DNA from: Rhizobium sp. NXC24
Lineage (GTDB): Bacteria > Pseudomonadota > Alphaproteobacteria > Rhizobiales > Rhizobiaceae
Length of the DNA: 64,000 nucleotides
Reading direction: 5' to 3'
Assembly: GCF_002944315.1 (NCBI RefSeq)
Contig: NZ_CP024314.1
Coordinates: 2,046,001 to 2,110,000 of the forward strand
The notes under the pieces are model-generated. The model was not told the origin of the DNA. It saw only the letters and a list, made by a program, of their open reading frames with translations, and did not search any database. A program made the translations under genes and the position numbers. Shown here one piece after another: positions 19,685-29,500 of the stretch. Positions within the stretch are counted from its first letter, which is position 1, and the number at the start of each line of letters is the position of its first letter.

Positions 19685-20571
19685 CCATGACAGGCTATCC
19701 CTGGTCAGTTCTTGAGCTCGAACCGGGGGCGGACATGTCCGCTATCCGTCGAGCCTACGCCAAGAAGCTGAAGACAATCAGACCAGATGAGGATCCCACC
19801 GGGTTCCAGACTCTCGTCGAAGCCCGAGACCGTGCGCTTGTCCTTGCCGAAACAGCTCAGCATCGAACGAAGCATGACGAGTTCGCACCTGTCGAACCGC
19901 TCCCATATCCGACAGCAATACTTGCGGCTTCGACGCCTGACAGACCGCCGGTTACTGCCAAAATTTTGCCGCCCCCGCTCGACGAGCGTACGGATGACAT
20001 CGAGGCGGAACAAGCCCTCCCCGGCGGGCCGTCATCTACGGTCGATCTTGCGGCGCTCAAGACCCAATTGGGAAAACTGCACAATATGTCCAGCGTCTAT
20101 GTCGATCTCGATGGCTGGAACAATTTCCTTTTGCGGATCGGCGAGCTTCCGACGCAGATGCGCGAGCTATTGGAGCCAGCGATCATCGAGAGCTTTTGCA
20201 ACATTACACAGTATTGCGAACGCACCTTATGGTTCCCCCATGTACCCGTCCATCGGCGGGATCGAGAATTGATCCTCGCATATGATGAAGAATTCGGTTG
20301 GAGTGCCAACGATCGCAAGGTCTATGCGGTTATTGGGCGCGAGCGGGCGGATGGGTTCAAATGGCGTCTTTCGCAAATATGGGCGGAACAGCGTCCTCAG
20401 CATGAACTCGGTAAACGAGGTCTGGCACGACGGGCTGAACAACTGGCACGGCGCGCTGAACAGGCGGCGGCGATCAGGAAAGCCGCACCGCCAAAGGGAG
20501 AATTTAACTTCAGGCCCTTTATGCCGTTCATCGCCCTCCTTGCGATGTACCTAATCCAAAAGCTTGGATGA
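19681..20571 (+). CDS. Tail-anchored J-like co-chaperone, DjlB/DjlC type
   Basis: A 296-residue protein. The N-terminal J-like domain (about residues 6-52) reads YPWSVLELEPGADMSAIRRA and then KKLKTIRPDEDPTGFQ. The HPD tripeptide needed to stimulate standard Hsp70s is replaced by RPDEDP. A Pro/Ala linker leads to a middle region rich in Trp and charged residues, a basic coiled stretch (RRAEQLARRAEQAAAI), and a C-terminal hydrophobic segment FMPFIALLAMYLIQKLG that looks like a tail anchor. It overlaps the hscC stop by 4 bp. The same layout is known for E. coli HscC partners, so it should place HscC activity at the inner membrane. Confidence 0.8.
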   Translation: MTMTGYPWSVLELEPGADMSAIRRAYAKKLKTIRPDEDPTGFQTLVEARDRALVLAETAQHRTKHDEFAPVEPLPYPTAILAASTPDRPPVTAKILPPPLDERTDDIEAEQALPGGPSSTVDLAALKTQLGKLHNMSSVYVDLDGWNNFLLRIGELPTQMRELLEPAIIESFCNITQYCERTLWFPHVPVHRRDRELILAYDEEFGWSANDRKVYAVIGRERADGFKWRLSQIWAEQRPQHELGKRGLARRAEQLARRAEQAAAIRKAAPPKGEFNFRPFMPFIALLAMYLIQKLG

Positions 20572-20879
20572 ATGGAGACCGGAAGCCTTTGCGCCCCTCG
20601 CTTTCTCAGTAACTCCGGAGATGCCAGGGGGACCGGAAACCGGTCAGGGGCCAAGAGGTTGAATTGATCAACTTTGGCCATGAATGCCGGTCCGCAGCGC
20701 GCACGGATCCACTTGCATTATCCGCCTTCGGGGCAGCCGGAAAGGGTATCGCAGTCCCGCCATCAAACATTTAGTTCGTTGGCGGTTCTCAGCTTGATGC
20801 ATCCGCTATGGCGCTCTTGTCTTGATCAACGATAGTTCATATTGACTAACGTGCTGGCCACCTAAGAAACGAGTTGTTC
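20572..20879. other. 308-bp gap with two hairpins
   Basis: GACCGG-AAA-CCGGTC lies at 20631-20645. A longer imperfect hairpin lies at 20649-20679, where GGCCAA pairs with TTGGCC and an inner GTTGA pairs with TCAAC. Both are downstream of the J-like gene and probably end its transcript, although no T-run follows. The rest should hold the promoter of the large envelope operon; no clear -35/-10 was identified. Confidence 0.45.
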
Positions 20880-23800
20880 ATGACTTTCGTCTCCCGCCTT
20901 CGTGTGCTTGTTGGTCTCGGTTGTGGTCTTTTTTCGACGGTCTGCCACGCGCAATCTTTTGATTGCAGCAAGGCACAGACCGTTATCGAAAAAGCGATTT
21001 GTACTTCTCCAGCCCTAATTGCTCAGGATACCGCCTTGGCGGCCGCCTATCGTCAGGCGTTGACGGATCTAAGCGGAGACCCGACAAAACTCAACGACCT
21101 GCGCCAGCAACAACGCCGCTGGTTGGCGGACCGTAATAAATCCTGTGTGGACACCGACCCGGTCCGGCTGTCGACATGCTTGGCAACAAGCTATCAGACA
21201 CGTCTTGCGGCGCTGAAAGCTACGAGCGCTCCTCCAAGCCAGCAGCCTCCCGAAGCTGCCCAGGGCGTCGAACCTGCGGCATCAACAGCACCGGCGACAC
21301 AGTCGGCGGCGGCACAAGATACACCCGCGCCATCGGTTGCCGCGGCATCTCAACCAGCGTCCCCCAAAGCCCTGCCCCGGCCAGTGTCGCAGCCGCATTT
21401 GGCGTTGGATCAATTGCCTGCCGATCACGATGGCAGCACCTTGCTGACCGTCGACACGCCCGGCCATATCACCATCCGCACACAGAGCACCTCCGGTGTG
21501 GCACTCCAGCTTGTCGATATGATCGCAGGACCAGGGGACCGTATGGGCGCACCTGGCGTCAGCGACGGCCGGATCGATGCGCTGCTCGACAAAGGCATCT
21601 ATAAGATTCGTGTGTTCGGAGCCAAGGGAGCCGCTGGCGAAGCCAAGCTTACCGCACAAGCCTACCAGGAGCTTGAACAGCCTGACGCCGCTTTGACCTC
21701 CGTCACCCCCATCCATGCCGATCTAAGCGACCTGCAACAAAGATCCTACTGGATCGACATTCCCGAATCCGGGCGCGTCGATATAGAAGCGGTCGGACGC
21801 TCGCTTCAGGATCTGCGCTTGTGGCGAAACGGCACCGACATTGTCGATCTCTCGCCGAAAATGTCGATCTTTGAACTGAAGCCGGGTCTCCCCATGACCC
21901 GGGCAACGCTGACGGGAACGGTCGAGCCCGGCCATTACCTCGTGACGGCCTATGGCGGCCAGAAGCTTGTCTGGACCAACTCGGACATGGCTGAGCCATT
22001 CCATATCCGCACCGGCACGCAGAGGTCGCTGGCCGGAGGGATTGCCGAAGGCGACATCGGGCCCTTTGGGTCGATACGCTTTGACGCTCCGGCGGATCTC
22101 GATACCTTCCGTCTCGAGCTACCGCAATCGGCGCCGGCGGTGCTCCGGGCCGGTCGGATTTCCAGCACGGCGACTAGCTTTCAAAGTGCTGCAATCGGCA
22201 AATCGAATCGCGAACCGACCGCCACGCTTTCGCTATCGACGGACGGCCAGCCGAGCATTGTCGAAGTCTCCGGTTATGAAGGCCAGCATTTCCAGGTCCG
22301 GGGACTTCGGTTCAGCAACCAGACACAATTCGACGGCTCGGTGCCCAATCTCATTAGTCTCGACGTTGCTGGCGAAGGCGGCGATGAAATTCCGGCCACG
22401 GCTCTGCTCTTGCGCCAGGATGCCAGCGGCAAAGCCACCATCGTGGCCTCTGACACGCCTCATCTGGGTCCAGGCCAGGCTTGGCGGCGGCGCTTCAATT
22501 TGCGCGGGCCGACCTCGCTGCTATTCGAGATGACACAAGCAGGCCAGATCGGGATCCGCACCTCGGGCGTTGCCGTGCATGCCGACATCAGCCCGATTCT
22601 GGTTGGCAATGCCCCGCGCGCCGATGGCCGCAATCCCGATCGTTTCGATCTAAACGCCGGCTACTATCTGCTGCGCCTGCTGCCCGACAATGATGCAATC
22701 GGCATCGTCGACCTCACCTTCGGCACACCGGGCCTTGCGCCGCCGCCACAACCCGCCGCCCCGGCTCGCACGACTATTTCGTTTGGCATCCGGGAAGCCG
22801 AAAAGGCCACGCGCTATGAGATCATCACCAATGCCGCGCCCGGCCTGCTGACCGGGCCTCGTGCCGTTGCCCTGCCCGCAGACCTGCAGGCGCGGCCACT
22901 GGCGCTTTGGCAGCCCACAGATGCTTCTGCTCAGCCGCAGCCCCTGCAGAACCAGCCCAATTCGAATATCCCAGCGCCCGTGCCGCAGGTGAAAGGCAGC
23001 GCCTCCGATGATGCGAATGCCCTGTCGCGACCGGCATCACCAGCAGATTTGCGCATCGACGTCCATGTGCCCGCCGGGGGGACTATCGCCGCCGTCGACA
23101 TGCACAATGCGCCGGTCGCTTTTGCTACCAGCAACCAACGGGTAGATGCAAAAGGCCGGACGTTGACGCTGCGCTTCCCTGCTCCGGCCGCTGCCCGGTC
23201 CATAGTCGTCACCTGGCAGGCTGATGCCTCTGCGGCGCGGAAGAGCGTGCAGCCAGCACCCGCATCTCCGCTGATTGCCGGTCAACGCCTGTTTCTCGAT
23301 CTCGCCGAAAACGCGCAGAAAACCTACCGGCTGGATGTTACGGAAGGGGGACTTTATCGCGTCGAAACCCTCGGCCGTTTGCAGACGTCACTGCGTCTCG
23401 GCACGTCATTCCTGCCGGGGCTGGGGGAAGCGTCCGATAATGGCGATGGCCACAACGCGCTACTGCAAACCTATCTGCGCGCAGGAACCTATCAGGTCGA
23501 TGTTTCCGCACAGAATTCTTCCGGGCATCTTGGCATTGCCGTTACCCCGGCTTCGCTTTTGACGGCCGCAACCCTGGTCGCCGACGGCACCAGCCGCGGA
23601 ATCCTCTCCGGCGGGCGCGGCGCTATCGTGCCGATCGAGATCGCGAACGCGGGATCGTATCAGCTTGATCTCTATTCCCTTGGCGGCGATCTTACCGCTC
23701 GCCTGGAGGATGAGGAGGGCTGGCCACTCACCCCGCCAGGCCCGCTCTCCAGCCTTAGCCAGGATTTTACGCCCGGGCACTACCGCCTCGTGATCTTGCC

Positions 23801-26525
23801 GCGCGACGTCGACACGCGGTTTGTCGCGCGGCTGAGGCCCGTGATCGACCCGCCGCAGCTACAGGGCCACGGACCACACCCGCTAGCCTTCAATCAGCCC
23901 CAGGCACTTCAATGGCGCGAGCCCCAGGGCAAGAGCGACGCGCGGGTTCCCGATAGCTGGACTTTCGATCTCCTTGCCGACGCGGATATCAGCATCGATC
24001 TGACCGAAGGCATGATCGGCACCCTGTTTCGCGACGATAAGGAGCAGATCGCTCGCTTTGTCGCCGCTCCGCGGTTCACCGGCAAGTTGAAGGCCGGACA
24101 TTATCGGATCGATCTCATGAGCCTCGCTCACGATGACCGATTGGATTACCAGATTACCCTAAACACCAAGGACCTCCAGCCCGGCGAGGCGCGCTTCGTC
24201 AACCTTCCCGCCGAGCTTTCCTTCAATGTCGGGACAGACCGTGTCGTCAGCCTCGGTACGTTCGGCCGCAGCGAAATCAAGGGCGTGCTGAAGGATGAAC
24301 ATGGCACCGTCCTGGAGCGGCTGACTGGGCGCAGTGATGACTGGAACATCGCACTGTCAACCCGTCTACCGGCCGGATCCTATACACTCGCCCTCGATCA
24401 AGCAGCAACCTCGGGCACGGGCAGCAGCCAATCGGATGACAATTCCGACAATTCGGAAGCAGACTCCAATGGCGACGGCCAAGAGGCAGCAGGTGACGAT
24501 CAGGGCAATGCCTCGGACATCGAGGTTCAATTCGCCCTGCCGCAGGAGCAGCCGCAGCCGGCGCTTGCCGAGAATGGCACAGCCGAAGTCAACGGCGCTT
24601 CTGTCTTCATGTTCCCCCTGCCGGCCAATGGAAAAGACCAACTGGCGCTGGTGGCGGCGCAATCCACCAGCGACCTTGTTCTCTCCGTCGAAAAGCGGGA
24701 CGGCGACGGCAATTGGAAGCCACAAGCCTTTGCCCGTGGCCGCTCGCCCGTTATCGCCTGGCCTAGATCCGAGAAAGAAGCACAATGGCGCGCATCGGTC
24801 TGGACCCTTGATGGCGGAACCGCACCCATCAAGATCGCCGCGCGCAGTATCGCCCGCGATATGCATGAGCCCGGCGATGTCTCTCTGGAGCCCACCACCA
24901 TCGACGGCCTTGGGCTTTCGCTGAACGTCGGACTCGCGCATGCACCATCGGCAGGCCTTCTAGACCTCGGCGCCACTGCGGATTTGCTTGTGGGCGCAAG
25001 CGCCGATCGCCCGCTTACGGCGGCCACGTCAGGACTCTTTGCTCCGCAATCGGATCATCTGTGGCTAGTCTCGCGCGCAGCAGGACATGTGCAGGTCAGC
25101 CCTGCACAGACCGATGCCGAGATCGCGCTGACACTTGCACCGGGAGATCAGGCGGTTGTTCCCGCCACACCTCCGCTGCCAGGCAAAGTAAGATTGTGGC
25201 GCGCGGATTCGGCCTTTGGACAGCCGGGACTGACGGCCGGACGCGGCATGGGTGTCAGCCTCAACAGCGCAGTCGCCCTCGCCGATAACAGGGATCTGCG
25301 TGTCTGGAACGCGGCAAGCGACGAAAGCCTGCAGATGCGGCTCAGGCCAATCGATGCGGCGGAACTCGAGGTGGTGCAGCTAAATGGCACCTATACGGCG
25401 ACCATTCCAGCCCTTAGCGCGCGGCCGGTGAAGCTGACGAATGGGGTGAAACGGCTCACGCTCGACCTGGCGCCCGGGATCGCCGTCGTTTCTGCCCCTT
25501 CAACCACTCAGTTGTTGAACGTCTGGTCCGGTGCGGCGCCCCTGTCGCGCAGCATCGCGACGTCAGTCGAAGAAATCTGGCTGGTCAACCTGACGAATGA
25601 TGCAGCCTCCGCGCGCGTCAGCCTGTCGCCGGGACAGGCCGTTACCCTCGGCAACGATCAGATCAAGCGCCGCTTCTTCGGCACGGTCGGATCGGAAGAA
25701 ATCGCGGTTGATGCCATGAAGGGAGATGTCCTGAACGTCTCCGGCGGCGCGGCCACCTTCGTCGGGGCCGACGGTCGGGTCTTACGTGGCGACCACATCC
25801 CGGTGTCCGGTCCCGGCCAGTTGATCGTCGATCACAATGCCGGACTTGTGGCCCTTTGGCTGGAGCGTGGCGGCGAGTCGCCCTGGCCGAAGCCCGAGCC
25901 GAAAACGACGACCCTGCCGCAGAGCGTAACGCTTGAAGGCGAGGCCATGGCCTTCCGCCTCGATCCGGATCCGCCGATCGTGCTTGATGTCAGCACCGAC
26001 GCCCCTGTCATTGTCGGATTGGAGCAAAATGGTCACCGAGACTTGCAGCTTTTTCCGACGGGCGCCGAATTCCACCGCTATCTCGCGGCGGGCGAGGCGG
26101 TCCTGACGCTCTATTCCACGCACGAAGGCCCCTTGTCGGGCAGTCTGGATATGACGGCAACACCGGTCGTCCCGGTGAATGACGGTGTCGGAGCCCCGGT
26201 GGTGTTAGCGCCGGGCGCGACGGCCTTGTTTGGCTTCGAGGTCAAGAATAGCGGCAATATCGGCGTCGGCCTGCGTTCCGATCCGGACCTTGCCATCGGC
26301 CACCTGCTGGATGCCAAAGGCCAGGTGCTCGGCGAAGGCGTCAATCAGCTCAAGCAGCTAGCGGCAGGCTATTACCTCCTGGAAGCGCGTGCACCGGCCG
26401 ACGCACCGACTCTCGTCGTCAGGCCCTCGGTGGTTGGATTGTCACCACCGCCAGCAGGTCCGCCGCCTGAAATTATCAATGATTATCTGCAGCGCGCCGG
26501 TTTGAAGCCCACGGGATTGAAGTGA
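20880..26525 (+). CDS. Giant secreted protein: LprI-N domain plus PPC-like repeats
   Basis: A 1,881-residue exported protein (signal peptide ending VCHAQ). Residues about 25-115 form an LprI-N/DUF1311 domain with paired Cys (FDCSKAQTVIEKAICTSP, NKSCVD, LSTCLATSY), a family linked to lysozyme inhibition. An Ala/Pro/Gln linker follows. The rest is many beta-rich units, each ending in an aGxY strand like pre-peptidase C-terminal domains, for example near residues 238 (GIYKIRVFG), 351 (GHYLVTAYG), 594, 870, 966, 1074, 1167 and 1831. An acidic Asn/Asp/Ser segment lies at about 1177-1214. The start at 20880 is ATG; an in-frame TTG at 20874 is possible. It precedes the alpha-2-macroglobulin gene by 7 bp, so one operon is certain in practice. 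Function is not known. Confidence 0.85.
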   Translation: MTFVSRLRVLVGLGCGLFSTVCHAQSFDCSKAQTVIEKAICTSPALIAQDTALAAAYRQALTDLSGDPTKLNDLRQQQRRWLADRNKSCVDTDPVRLSTCLATSYQTRLAALKATSAPPSQQPPEAAQGVEPAASTAPATQSAAAQDTPAPSVAAASQPASPKALPRPVSQPHLALDQLPADHDGSTLLTVDTPGHITIRTQSTSGVALQLVDMIAGPGDRMGAPGVSDGRIDALLDKGIYKIRVFGAKGAAGEAKLTAQAYQELEQPDAALTSVTPIHADLSDLQQRSYWIDIPESGRVDIEAVGRSLQDLRLWRNGTDIVDLSPKMSIFELKPGLPMTRATLTGTVEPGHYLVTAYGGQKLVWTNSDMAEPFHIRTGTQRSLAGGIAEGDIGPFGSIRFDAPADLDTFRLELPQSAPAVLRAGRISSTATSFQSAAIGKSNREPTATLSLSTDGQPSIVEVSGYEGQHFQVRGLRFSNQTQFDGSVPNLISLDVAGEGGDEIPATALLLRQDASGKATIVASDTPHLGPGQAWRRRFNLRGPTSLLFEMTQAGQIGIRTSGVAVHADISPILVGNAPRADGRNPDRFDLNAGYYLLRLLPDNDAIGIVDLTFGTPGLAPPPQPAAPARTTISFGIREAEKATRYEIITNAAPGLLTGPRAVALPADLQARPLALWQPTDASAQPQPLQNQPNSNIPAPVPQVKGSASDDANALSRPASPADLRIDVHVPAGGTIAAVDMHNAPVAFATSNQRVDAKGRTLTLRFPAPAAARSIVVTWQADASAARKSVQPAPASPLIAGQRLFLDLAENAQKTYRLDVTEGGLYRVETLGRLQTSLRLGTSFLPGLGEASDNGDGHNALLQTYLRAGTYQVDVSAQNSSGHLGIAVTPASLLTAATLVADGTSRGILSGGRGAIVPIEIANAGSYQLDLYSLGGDLTARLEDEEGWPLTPPGPLSSLSQDFTPGHYRLVILPRDVDTRFVARLRPVIDPPQLQGHGPHPLAFNQPQALQWREPQGKSDARVPDSWTFDLLADADISIDLTEGMIGTLFRDDKEQIARFVAAPRFTGKLKAGHYRIDLMSLAHDDRLDYQITLNTKDLQPGEARFVNLPAELSFNVGTDRVVSLGTFGRSEIKGVLKDEHGTVLERLTGRSDDWNIALSTRLPAGSYTLALDQAATSGTGSSQSDDNSDNSEADSNGDGQEAAGDDQGNASDIEVQFALPQEQPQPALAENGTAEVNGASVFMFPLPANGKDQLALVAAQSTSDLVLSVEKRDGDGNWKPQAFARGRSPVIAWPRSEKEAQWRASVWTLDGGTAPIKIAARSIARDMHEPGDVSLEPTTIDGLGLSLNVGLAHAPSAGLLDLGATADLLVGASADRPLTAATSGLFAPQSDHLWLVSRAAGHVQVSPAQTDAEIALTLAPGDQAVVPATPPLPGKVRLWRADSAFGQPGLTAGRGMGVSLNSAVALADNRDLRVWNAASDESLQMRLRPIDAAELEVVQLNGTYTATIPALSARPVKLTNGVKRLTLDLAPGIAVVSAPSTTQLLNVWSGAAPLSRSIATSVEEIWLVNLTNDAASARVSLSPGQAVTLGNDQIKRRFFGTVGSEEIAVDAMKGDVLNVSGGAATFVGADGRVLRGDHIPVSGPGQLIVDHNAGLVALWLERGGESPWPKPEPKTTTLPQSVTLEGEAMAFRLDPDPPIVLDVSTDAPVIVGLEQNGHRDLQLFPTGAEFHRYLAAGEAVLTLYSTHEGPLSGSLDMTATPVVPVNDGVGAPVVLAPGATALFGFEVKNSGNIGVGLRSDPDLAIGHLLDAKGQVLGEGVNQLKQLAAGYYLLEARAPADAPTLVVRPSVVGLSPPPAGPPPEIINDYLQRAGLKPTGLK

Positions 26526-26532
26526 AAAACCA

Positions 26533-29500
26533 ATGAAAAAGATTGTATTTCTCATTGCCCTTGCCCTTGCGTCTTCAACGCTGATCTCAAGCAGCCACGC
26601 GCAGCAAAGCGCTAATTCGCCGACGCTGGATGTTCTGCAACGCGCCGACGGCGTCAAGATTGTGCCGGAGAAGTTCCTTCGCGCCTATGATCCGGTAACG
26701 ATCTTCTTTCCCACGGACACCGGCCCCGCAACCGGTGGCCCGGAAGACTCGCCCGAGCGTTTTGTGACGATGGAACCGGCGGCCGCCGGTGCCTGGCAAT
26801 GGCTCGGCCCGCGCGCCCTGCAATTCAGGCCCGCCGACAAATGGCAGCCTCTCGCACGCGTCAAGATCAAAATGCTGGGTCACGAGAAGGACGCTGGTAC
26901 CGAGACGGAATTGATACCGCTGCTGCCGGTACCGGTATCCACTGTCCCGGCCGCGGCCGGTGATCCCGTCAACGAGCTTGACCAGATCACGTTGACCTTT
27001 GCCGAACCCGTCGATGTGGCGGCGCTGAGCCGCCTTCTGTCGATAGAACTGCGGCCGGCGCCAGGCATTGGCGACGAAGGCGGTTTGATGCTGGGAGCGC
27101 AGGATTTCGATATCCAGCCGCTTGAACGCAACAGCCGCAGCGACCAGCAATCCTACATGGTGAAGCTGCATGCGAGCGTGCCCGATGGCCGCGTCGCCAT
27201 TCTGCGGCTGAAGCTTGCCGATACGCCAGATTTCAGCGATCAGACCTTTGAGCTGCGTGTGCGCACCGCCGTGCCCTTCACCATGATCAGCTCCGATTGC
27301 GGGCGAGGCTTCGACGCCACCACAAGCGATGGCATCATGCGCTGCACGTCCAACGCCACCGTCAGCGATTCCGGCGGTGCAGTCGATGATAATGGCAACC
27401 CCGTCGACGATGCCGATGCGGCACCGGCCACGCGATCGGGCGAAGCTCGTGGGTTGATCTTCCGATTTTCCAGCAATCCAGTGGCTGGCGAACAATTGTC
27501 TGTGCGGGACTCGCTGCGCATTTCTCCGCCCGTGGACGATCTGACGGCAGATGCAAGCAACGGGCGTCTTTATATCCATGGCCGCTTTCTTACAGACAAG
27601 ATCTATACCCTCGATGTAGCCGCCGGTGCCCTGACCGACGACCGTGGCAGACCGCTGGCTACCGGCTTCAGCCGGAAATTCGCCTTCGCGCCGGAACAGG
27701 CCTCGCTTGTCTGGGACGCGTCGCAGGGCGTGGTCGAGCGCTTTGGCCCGCAACTCGTGCCGTTGCGCGGGCGCGGCTATGACAGGGCCGATGTGCGCAT
27801 CCATGCGATTGATCCGCTATCCCGCGATTTTTGGCCTTTCCCGCAAGCCGGCCTCGATACGAACGACGACGAAGCACCACCCTTGCCTGGCAAGGAGCCG
27901 CAGAAATGGGCTGAAAGCGATGAGATCTCAGCCGACGCGATCCAGGCACGCGTCAAGGCCCTGGGTTCGCCCGCTATTTCCCAATTCATGGACTTGCCGA
28001 TTCACAGAGGCGGCGTCGACACCAAATTCGGCCTGGATCTGAAATCCTCTTTTGCCAGGATTGCCGGAGCGGACCAACCCGGGACTTATCTCGTCGGCCT
28101 GCGCGCGGTAGACAGTCAGACCCGCCATTGGCTTCGCGTGCAGGTCACCGACCTGACCTTGAGTGCGGTCGAGGAGCAGGACCGGGTTCGCTTTGCCGTC
28201 ACCTCTCTTGCCAAGGGCAATCCGATCGACGGCGCACAAATTCGGCTCGACGGCTTGAGAGACGGCAAGTTCGTCACACTCGCAACCGGCACGACGGACG
28301 CGCAAGGCTTCTTCTCCTGGGAGCTGCAGCAGCGCGCCGAGGCTAAGATCCGGCGTGTCATCGTGACGAAGGGGCTCGATACTCTCGTCATCGACCCCGA
28401 TAACGCGCCAGCCCAATATGCCCAGGATAATTGGACCAAGCCGTCGACCTCCTGGCTGGATTGGACCACCAATCCAGAGGAAAATCGCGCCGAGCAGGCC
28501 CGCACCCTATGCCACGTCTTCACAGAGCGGCCGATCTACCGACCAGAGGAACCGGTTCATATCAAGGGATATGTCCGCAGCTATCTCGGCGGCCACCTGA
28601 CGCTGCCGACACAAGGCGGGCAGATCGTGATCACCGGCCCCGACAAGCAGGAATGGCGCGTACCCGTAAAGCTGGACGCCTTCGGTGACTTCTACCACAA
28701 ATTCGACGCCGAGACGCCGGCGACCGGTGACTACAAAGTGCACTTCGAACCGGGTGACACGGCGCAGGCCACGGACCAGGCGCAACCGGAGCAAAAATCC
28801 GGTAATGACGACGAAAATGCAGACGATCAACCAAGCGACAGCAACGCAGATGATGGGCAGGCAGACGACGCTCAAGCCGATTCTGCGCAGACCGCCGATA
28901 GTGCCGATAGCACCGATGACGCGGCCGACAACACGACCCAATGCGGCAGCATCTCCTTCAAGAAGGAAGCCTATCGCCTGCCGACGTTTGAAGTCGTGCT
29001 CAACAATCCGCAAACGGTGCCGCTCGATTCCTCCTTCAACGTTGACCTGATCGCGCGCTATTTTGCCGGCGGTCTGCTGGCAGATCGCCCCATTCGCTGG
29101 CGGGCCGTGCAGTATCCTTACAATTGGACGCCGCCGGGTCATGAGGGCTTTCTGTTTTCGACGGATTCCCGCTATTCCGGCAGCGATGAATTCAAATCCT
29201 CGCCGGCGCTTGAGCGAGATGGCAGCACGGATGCCGGCGGTGCCTCGCGCATAAGCTTCGACACGACGATCGAGCCTACGGCGCAACCCCGCCGCTACAT
29301 GATAGAGGCGACCGTTACCGGCGACGACGATCTGCAGGTCCGCAGCATCACCAACGTCTATGCCGTCCCGCCCTTCGTGCTTGGTCTCAAGGTGCCGCGC
29401 TATGTGCCAAAGCTCGGTGCCATCGAGCCCGAGATCCTGGCCGTCGATGGCAATGGCCATCCCGTCGCCGGGCTGGAGATGACGGCGCGCCTGATCCATC

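Noticed and set aside
20822-20829. TTGATCAA as an FNR site before the envelope operon
   Set aside because: It has no N4 spacer between the half-sites, and such 8-base GATC palindromes also occur at 20665 and 11277; not specific.
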